The position numbers and the translations under genes were made by a program. A stretch of DNA of 64,000 nt from Salvator merianae (taxonomy: Eukaryota > Chordata > Lepidosauria > Squamata > Teiidae), in assembly GCA_003586115.2 (NCBI GenBank), contig QVOM02000116.1, positions 43,781,024 through 43,845,023 on the forward strand, written 5' to 3'. The notes under the pieces are model-generated. The model saw only the letters and a list, made by a program, of their open reading frames with translations, was not told the origin of the DNA and searched no databases. Positions 57,881 through 64,000 of this stretch are shown piece by piece. Each line of letters opens with the position of its first letter. The stretch's first letter is position 1.

Positions 57881-59435
57881 CCACAGTAAACCTTTTTTCA
57901 TATCAAATTTTCAAAAATATCCCAATTATTTGTATATAACAGTAAAAATAAAAATTGTTACACAACACATAGATTTCCATTTCTACTTCAAGATATTTCC
58001 ACTGTCTGGCTATTGTTTGTTTTGCCACATACAATGATAAATGTTAACAACATTCTCTCATATTTATTCAACATCACATCTGCAAAGATATGAAGAAGAA
58101 ATACTTGTGGAGATTGTGAAATATCTATATTAAAATTTAAGTTTATGTCTTTATGGATTAATTTCCAATGCCTCTCTCACTTCCTCCTTCCTCATCTGAG
58201 AAGATGAAGGAATCAAGGTGAGGAGGAGGATTTTGCTCTGATCGATGGAACTTGGGGGAGGGTCATTTTAAATTGAATTCTGAATATATTACAGCAGCAG
58301 TGGGCAAATGTTTTTGAACTCAATCAGCTATACAGTTGGCCGCAGTGGCCCTAAACATGGCTGGAGTCCTGTGTGGGATGAGCAGACAAGAACCCATTTC
58401 ATATCTCCATCTGTTTTCAGTCCTCCAACTGAAATGGCATTTTCTTGATAGGCAAATCCCCATCCATTTCTTTCTTTCTTTTTTTAAATGGCACTTTCCA
58501 ATCCCGGTGTGTGAATACATGAGGGAAGATAATGTTGTGTAATGCTACCAAACTGCAAAGCCTCCACCAATAGAAAGGATGGAGAAAATCCGACAGTTCT
58601 GATCTGATCGGTACACTCACTTGAAGAGAGAGGAGGGGACAGAAGGCAAACATTTCTGAAAAGCAGAGCTATGTCTACTTGCTGTCCCACTCTCATACCG
58701 GTCCAGAGTGCAACTTTCTCCTCTCCAAAATGGCTCAGTCTAGAAGCACCCTTCCTCTCACTGCAGAAGAGTCCTCATCTGAGAATATTTTGTTGTGTGC
58801 TGATCTAGAAGACGTACTAACTTGTTCAGGTTGCCTTCTGCTTCCTTGGGCTCTGATGCCTTGCCCCTTGCCCCTACTGCATCTTCCTGCTGCTGCCATG
58901 TCTTCTGAGAAGCTCAGGGAGTCATTTGCATAGTTCCAGGGCATGTTGTGGTTTGGTACCTGCAAACCATTGTGCAGCACAAAACTGTGCTATGCAAGCA
59001 ATTGACACATATGGAAAACTGATTAAGGAAATCATGGAGAAAAAACCTGTCAGTCTAACTCAATGCCACTGTGGCAGGGAAGCCTATTTGATCAATATGT
59101 CAGTGTATGTGTGGCAGAAAGGTCCAGTCTAAAAGCATAAGGCAAAGGTGCATCAAAGACAAGTCACATTACTGAAAGATCCCAGGATCACATTAAGTAA
59201 GCAAAGGCACGTTATTATAATTCATGTAAAAGCCAGAAATACCCAGATGTGCATTATAGCGACCACCATGCATATGCAGCCATGTTTTCCAGCCCATATG
59301 CATGCACAGTGGGTCAAACAATGATGGTGCTTCCATCCACAAGGTAGGTTTTAGCACTATTTCAGGAAAACATGCTACAAGTGTCGGGTTTTCCCAAAAT
59401 AGGCTACTGTGCATTTTTGGGCAGTTACAGTGTAC
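57881..59435. other. unannotated DNA
   Basis: No gene is supported. 58293-58390 (CAGCAGTGGGCAAATGTTTTTG ...) resembles a hAT-type end. The minus-strand frame 58735-58980 is serine/arginine-rich and unassigned. Confidence 0.4.
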
Positions 59436-59478
59436 CTATGGTGGGGTTACAATAGATATGTGTAACAACCCCACCATA
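59436..59478. repeat. stem-loop, about 15-bp arms with one bulge
   Basis: TATGGTGGGGTTACA is inverted as TGTAACAACCCCACCATA around an 8-10 base loop. No terminator or gene context is seen. It is probably a trace of a hairpin element. Confidence 0.7.
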
Positions 59479-59546
59479 GTGGTGCCATATTGGCAATATA
59501 CCCCCCCCCCGGATGCAACCTTCAAACTACATTTTGTAAACATAGG

Positions 59547-59754
59547 CTGCATTTGCACACATTTAAAAAAGCAGCTCAAAGTGAACTCTAATGTTCCCAT
59601 CCCATCTCCAATTCACATTTAAAGGCTAGAGAATGCATTTTGGAAGTGCATTTTTTGGGTTTTAATGTGGACTAAGGCGCCTGCATGAAGACACCACCAC
59701 CTTTAAGCTGCTTTTGAGCCACCTTTTTCTTTTTTTACAGTGCACAGATGCAGC
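59547..59754. mobile_element. inverted-repeat MITE-like element, about 208 bp
   Basis: GGCTGCATTTGCACACATTTAAAAAAGCAGCTCAAA at the left is matched in inverted form by TTTAAGCTGCTTTTGAGCC ... GTGCACAGATGCAG at the right, with a small gap in the arms. No coding capacity and no clear 3-bp duplication. Confidence 0.6.
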
Positions 59755-60555
59755 AAAAATGTAGTTTACAGAGATTGAAGAGCTTCATCCCTATTCCACT
59801 ATCTCACTAATTCTGCTGTGCAGGTCACCACTGAGAAGAAAAAGCCAATGAAATGGAAGGCTATCAAAAGTATGGGCCGTGAAATGAATGATTCTAAGGG
59901 GACCTCCTGGCATAATGTGTATTTGTTCAGTTGTGAAACACACAGTAAATATCCCTCCTGCCAACCATTTCAGTTTTACATTTGTAATCCAAAAACCCAC
60001 TTCTATATTGGAGTAAATTGTGTGTGAGGGCGGGGTTCCACTCCTTCAATCTCAACTCTTTTTCCCTATATTTTCAGAACCAGCAGTGGCCATCCGTCTT
60101 CATGTCCTTCCAGTGGAAGGCTTTCTTTACTCTTTAGAAGGGAGTTGCCTCTCTTCCTATCCCAGGTCATTTATTTCTTCTCTTTTTTGTTTGCTTCCCT
60201 CTAGCAGGATCTGCACAGCATAAAAAATGGCATCATGGAAGAACCTTAGCAGGTGCCATGCATGTTCATGTATGCATCTGGCTGTATTTCACTGCAGAGA
60301 TGCAATAAGTGTCCGCAGGAGCATCCTTTGTGCAGAATGTGAAAAATGACCATGAGGGTTGCTTGACACCCTCCTTGGCCACCACCATGCAGTTGAATGG
60401 AAGCGGCACTTGCAGCTTACCTACTGCCCCATTCTCCTGCCTACATTATGCACAGCACAGAAAATGGCTGACTTCCAGGACCATTTCCTGTGTTTTGCTG
60501 TTCCCCTAGTTGGAAGCTTTGAACCCAGCCTTACCAATTGTGAGGGTGAGAGGTG

Positions 60556-60556
<1 letters not shown>
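59755..60556. other. unannotated DNA
   Basis: No gene is supported. GACTTCCAGGACCATTTCCTGTG at 60472-60494 is a dispersed block shared with 36.66 kb and 53.99 kb. Confidence 0.4.

Positions 60557-60592
<36 letters not shown>
60557..60592. repeat. GT microsatellite, 18 units
   Basis: An uninterrupted dinucleotide array. The cysteine/valine-rich frames crossing it are artefacts. Confidence 0.95.
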
Positions 60593-60593
<1 letters not shown>

Positions 60594-60939
60594 ACAGCAT
60601 ACCTTTTTCGCCCATTTCTCACCTTTGTACAGAGACTGCAGCTGCTTCCATTCACAGTGTCTTCAAACTCCCCCACACACATCTTTTCTAAGCCATTCAT
60701 CACAATTCCTGTATCCTTCCAATCTTTCTCTATTGCTCCTTCACTTATCACATACCTTCTTCCTTAGCAGCTTTCCCCAGTACTTTCTCTGTTATTCTCT
60801 TATTCCACTTCAGCCCTTTATTCACATGTGTCTTTGCCAGTTCCCGCTCTTATCTTTCCTTCTACTCCTCTGCCTGCCACTTCCACACGGTGTCTTTATA
60901 TCTTCAGATACTGCTTCATTTACAGCAGAACTGCTCAAC
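60593..60939. other. pyrimidine-rich unannotated DNA
   Basis: The strand is strongly C/T-biased. The 130-codon frame 60553-60945 is low-complexity reading through the GT and CT-rich DNA and is not a gene. Confidence 0.5.
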
Positions 60940-61062
60940 GTATGACCCTACAGATGCTCCTGAGCTGCAAATTCCCAGTTTTCCATTTTCAGAAATCCAT
61001 GCGAGCCCCATGTAATGCTGGGAGTGGGATCCTTTGAGCTGCACCTGAGGAACATCTGGAGG
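60940..61062. mobile_element. short palindromic repeat relic
   Basis: ACAGATGCTCCTGAGCTGCAAATTCCCAG at the left and GAGCTGCACCTGAGGAACATCTGGAGG at the right are imperfectly inverted. It may be the same loose family as 12440 and 53127. Confidence 0.4.
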
Positions 61063-62181
61063 AATGCAAAATGGGTAGCCCTGCCTGACAGTATGTACAA
61101 AATTGAAAATCTAATCCATTCAAAATCAAGCATTGTCTTAGTGGGAAGACTTCTGGATGGTTTTCTAAAATAAACTGGATCAGATTTGTTGACCTTCTGT
61201 CACAGAATTTTGAATCCTTAATTTTGAATACGAGAATTATCAAAAACAATATCAGTCTTGAAAAGTGGTTTAAACTAGCAAAGTTCTGCCTAGCTATACT
61301 GCAATGAAAGCAGCAACAGAGAACGCCTCAGAAAAATAAAAACATAGATGTTAATAGAATTGAAGGAGACTTACATTTTTAAAAATAGAAAGAAAAATAT
61401 GTCTAGATATGACAGAATTTTTTTTTTCTGAGTATGAAAAATTAATCATTGGGGAGAAATGCAAGCTCTTAATCCTTTTGCAATTTGACAAATAAAATGG
61501 ATCTCTTGTGACAGCAATGAAACCTGGATGAATCCTTGTGTTTTGAATAAAACAGAAAATATCTCACCAAAACAGAAATAACATGTGGAAAACACCACCA
61601 AAAGAGCAAAACAAGTATTTGTGGAATACAAAATTAGTAATCTCAAATGTTTATATAAAAATAAGCATCTAAAGTGTATGCTAGCTATTGAGAATTATAA
61701 GAAAAGTTTTCTAGAATGGACAATAATGCAGCAAATATTAGCCATGCATGCTTCATACTGATGCTCCATACTGACTTGGGTTGGAGGTAGGGGAGATACA
61801 AAACCTCAAATGTAATAAAATAGACAGTTGGATGGTTTAATTTTTTTTAATATTTTATCTATCCACAACATCTTTCAATTCCAATAATCATAACAAATTT
61901 TAACCTAACAATTAGCCCTGCAATTGATGAAAATACTAAAAGCATGAAAACAAGGCAGTGAATTCAGCAAGATAGCAAAGATGACATCACTTGAATATCC
62001 TGAGAATAGTGTACCCTAAAGTTAGGTACTCAGATGGTGTTGGATTACAATTCCTCGTACCCACAGCTTTCCTAATCAAGAAAATCTGGGGACTCGACTT
62101 TGGGAACCACTACTATATAGAGATGATATCATAATAGGATGTCCTCAGCTTGAAAAAAGCTTCTCTCTAGTTGCTCTCTAT
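61063..62181. other. unannotated AT-rich DNA
   Basis: No gene is seen. A related palindromic scrap (GTTGGATTACAATTCC ... AATCTGGGGACT) lies at about 62035-62105. Confidence 0.45.
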
Positions 62182-62657
62182 GGGCCTTTTCACACTTTCC
62201 ACCTGAGAATGGAATAATTATTCCATTCTCAGGTGGAACAGACCATGCAGTGCAGTGGCCATCCGTACTGCGAGAGCTGAAACAGCCTGGAACCAAGCTT
62301 CCAGACACGCAGTCCATCATAATAGCTGCTGCAGAAATGTCTGGCCGATGCAATGGTGACCAGAGAAGCAGTGTGCAATTGTGCAGCTGGAGCTGCTCCA
62401 TGCCACAGCCTGCAGCATTCACACCTGGAAGTAGGTGCAAACACTGCAAACCGGGAGCAGTACAGTACAATGAGTTAGTTGTCCACAGCTAGTAGCCTTC
62501 AGGAGTGTCTGCAGATGCTCCCAAATGCTTGGGCCTTTGCAAAATGCAGATGCACTGTGCTAGTGAGCACACTCTTCATCCTGTAGAGATATAATGGTGT
62601 GAAAGAGAGTCTTGGATCAAAGCATTTTCTGATCCAAGGCCTAGTGCAGAAAGGGCC
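62182..62657. mobile_element. inverted-repeat DNA element, about 476 bp, with a perfect palindrome
   Basis: The left end GGGCCTTTTCACACTT and right end TAGTGCAGAAAGGGCC are family-type inverted repeats. The flanking triplets do not match clearly. A perfect 42-bp palindrome sits directly inside the left end. The 113-codon minus-strand frame 62129-62470 crosses the end and is not credited. Confidence 0.6.
62197..62238. repeat. 42-bp perfect palindrome
   Basis: Each 21-base arm starts from the outside with TTCCACCTGAGAATGGAATA, and the arms join without a loop between 62217 and 62218. There are no mismatches. Confidence 0.95.
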
Positions 62658-63020
62658 AAAGTGTCCCGGATAGATCCATCACTAAACTACAAAAGAAAAA
62701 AAAGCTGAATATCTGCATTTAACTGGATGTAAACTTCAATGCTAAATTCAGCTGCAATTAAGGTGAAAAGTAGAAATGGAGTGCATATCCCTCAGAAGAG
62801 GCATCACTGAATTATTTGTGTTCATTATTTCACAACTCACACAACACATCTTCTAAGGCCATAGAATAGCAATTTCTAAAAAGACAAATCATCATCATCA
62901 TCATCATCATCATCTTAAAAAAAAAGTCTAAACACAGCAATGATGCATTCTCTCCAATTTCCCATTTCCTCTCTGGAGAATCTCTTATCACATTGTCAGG
63001 TCAACGAGAGAGCATGTGAA
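62658..63020. other. unannotated DNA with a CAT tract
   Basis: No gene is seen. An ATC trinucleotide array lies at 62888-62914, followed by an A-run. Confidence 0.6.
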
Positions 63021-63125
63021 AGACTTATTTATTTATTTATTTATTTTAGTATTTGAAATATTTATATACCATTGCCATTAAAATATAGGCTTGAAGCAGT
63101 GTACAAGGAATAAAAACAGCTAAAA
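63021..63125 (-). mobile_element. LINE or SINE 3' tail, minus strand
   Basis: A TTTATTTATTTATTTATTTTAG edge, then ATATTTATATACCATTGCC ... GAAGCAGTGTACAAGG ... ATAAAAAC, is the inverted form of the usual squamate retroelement 3' end ('cggtttacaa ... ggtatataaat'). Confidence 0.5.
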
Positions 63126-63440
63126 TCATAAGAATTATATAAGAACATACTTGATCTATTCTGTGTCCATGACATGAGGCTCCTAGTGAAACAGGATAAT
63201 ATAGCTCAAGTGCTTGATGTCTCAGAGGTCTAGAGTTAAAAACATATGGAGAACTTCAAGTCTTATTACCCAGGAACTACAGCATTCTGTTTGAATATTT
63301 CCAGTCAAGAGGTTTACACTGAATTAAGTATTCTAAAGCAGGAGTCGATTTATATGGTGTGCTAAAGATGTTGCACAGCGCAACTTCCTTGACTTTATAT
63401 ATTGCTTTTTTAATACGTATAGGAAGATTATATCTATTTA
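63126..63440. other. unannotated DNA
   Basis: Nothing is recognised. Confidence 0.5.
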
Positions 63441-64000
63441 TTTATTATTACATTTGTATGCTGCCCTTTGCCTAAAGGTCCTATGGTGGGTCACAGCATA
63501 TGATAAAAATATAAAACACTAAAATACATTTAAAATATAACCCTCCCTCCCACCCTGGCAGGACTACATTCAGAGGAAACGATGCATCAAAGTCCTGGTG
63601 AAGAGGTATATTTTAGCCAGGTGCCAAAAACCACGTAAAGCTGGCACCTAGCATACCTCCACTGAGAGGCTATTCCAAAGCTGAGAGGCTGCCACAGAAA
63701 AGTTCCTCTTGCATGACACACTTCTGAAAGTTGCAGAACTACAAGAAGGCCCTCAGTTTGTGATCTTAAGACATAAGCAGGTCTAAATGGGAGAAGATGA
63801 TTCTTCAGATATTTGGGACCCAAGGCATTTAGAACTTTATATGTCAACATCAACGCCTTGAATTGAGCTTGGTAGCAAATTGGTAGCCAGTGCAGTTCCT
63901 TCAAGGCCAGCATGAATTGAATCCAACTAGAAACTCCCAGCAGTAATCGTGTTGCTGAATTCTTCACTAGCTCCAGATTCTTTTCAAGGGTAGCCCCATG
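63441..64000 (-). mobile_element. L2-clade LINE, ORF2 C-terminus and 3' UTR, runs off the window
   Basis: On the minus strand a 126-codon open frame (63967 down to 63587) carries LHWLPICYQAQFKAL, LNALGPKYLKNHLLPFRP, then VLRSQTEGLLV and the degraded C-terminal motif region. A 3' UTR with CACCCTGGGATC-like text and a TTTATTTATTATTACATTTG end follow at 63441. It is the best preserved L2 coding piece here, but the canonical LWN.LP motif is damaged. The 5' part lies beyond 64000. Confidence 0.8.

Noticed and set aside
60553..60945. 130-codon frame rich in C and V then L, S and P
   Set aside because: It is produced by the GT repeat and CT-rich DNA.
62888..62914. short direct repeats as a CRISPR-like array
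   Set aside because: It is a simple ATC trinucleotide tract with no spacers.

Overview
The window looks like nuclear DNA of a squamate reptile, and a gecko-like lineage is my best guess. No host protein-coding exon, rRNA, tRNA or CRISPR can be supported. Open frames are short (largest 163 codons), unlinked and mostly lie inside repeats. The window is best read as intergenic or deep intronic sequence. The reptile assignment rests on the repeat mix: CR1 LINE 3' ends that read like common reptile copies, abundant L2-clade LINE 3' ends, degraded L1 ORF2 pieces, tRNA-derived SINEs with a squamate-type body and 3' tail, hAT-type short elements with a TAGGGATGTGCA-like end, and many short elements ending in GGCC-TTTC-type inverted repeats.

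Layout. 1-7.5 kb: palindromic and inverted-repeat elements, including two oppositely oriented copies of one roughly 0.8-kb family and two copies of a 180-bp hairpin element. 7.5-16.4 kb: sparse, AT-rich DNA with a hAT-like element, a GGAA microsatellite, a nested pair of short elements, and two more elements with 3-bp target duplications. 16.4-22.2 kb: mostly quiet DNA, one SINE, and two large TTCC tracts flanked by diverged short elements. 22.2-29.2 kb: LINE scraps, a CR1 3' end and a hAT-like end. 29.2-36.1 kb: the densest retrotransposon block, with a clean 5'-truncated L1 bounded by 20-bp target duplications, an older L1 ORF2 relic interrupted by a DNA element and by an L2 end, and a 1.6-kb L2 relic. 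36.1-50.3 kb: scattered MITEs, CR1 and L2 ends, a SINE and a hAT element. 50.3-57.9 kb: a coding-like relic, a 21-bp minisatellite, an exact 156-bp triplication and a CR1 ORF2 tail. 57.9-64 kb: quiet DNA, a GT tract, two more inverted-repeat elements and an L2 relic running off the end.

The main story is layered transposon history. Short non-autonomous elements with 3-bp duplications (TAA, TTA, TCA, CAA, TTT, CCT) fit PIF/Harbinger-type insertion. They landed in older L1 and DNA elements and give a relative order of events. No transposase gene is visible, so these copies would have depended on enzymes made elsewhere. I found no convincing new gene system. The items most worth checking are the 180-bp hairpin family, the 42-bp perfect palindrome, the exact 156-bp triplication, and the unidentified coding-like patch near 50.35-50.73 kb.
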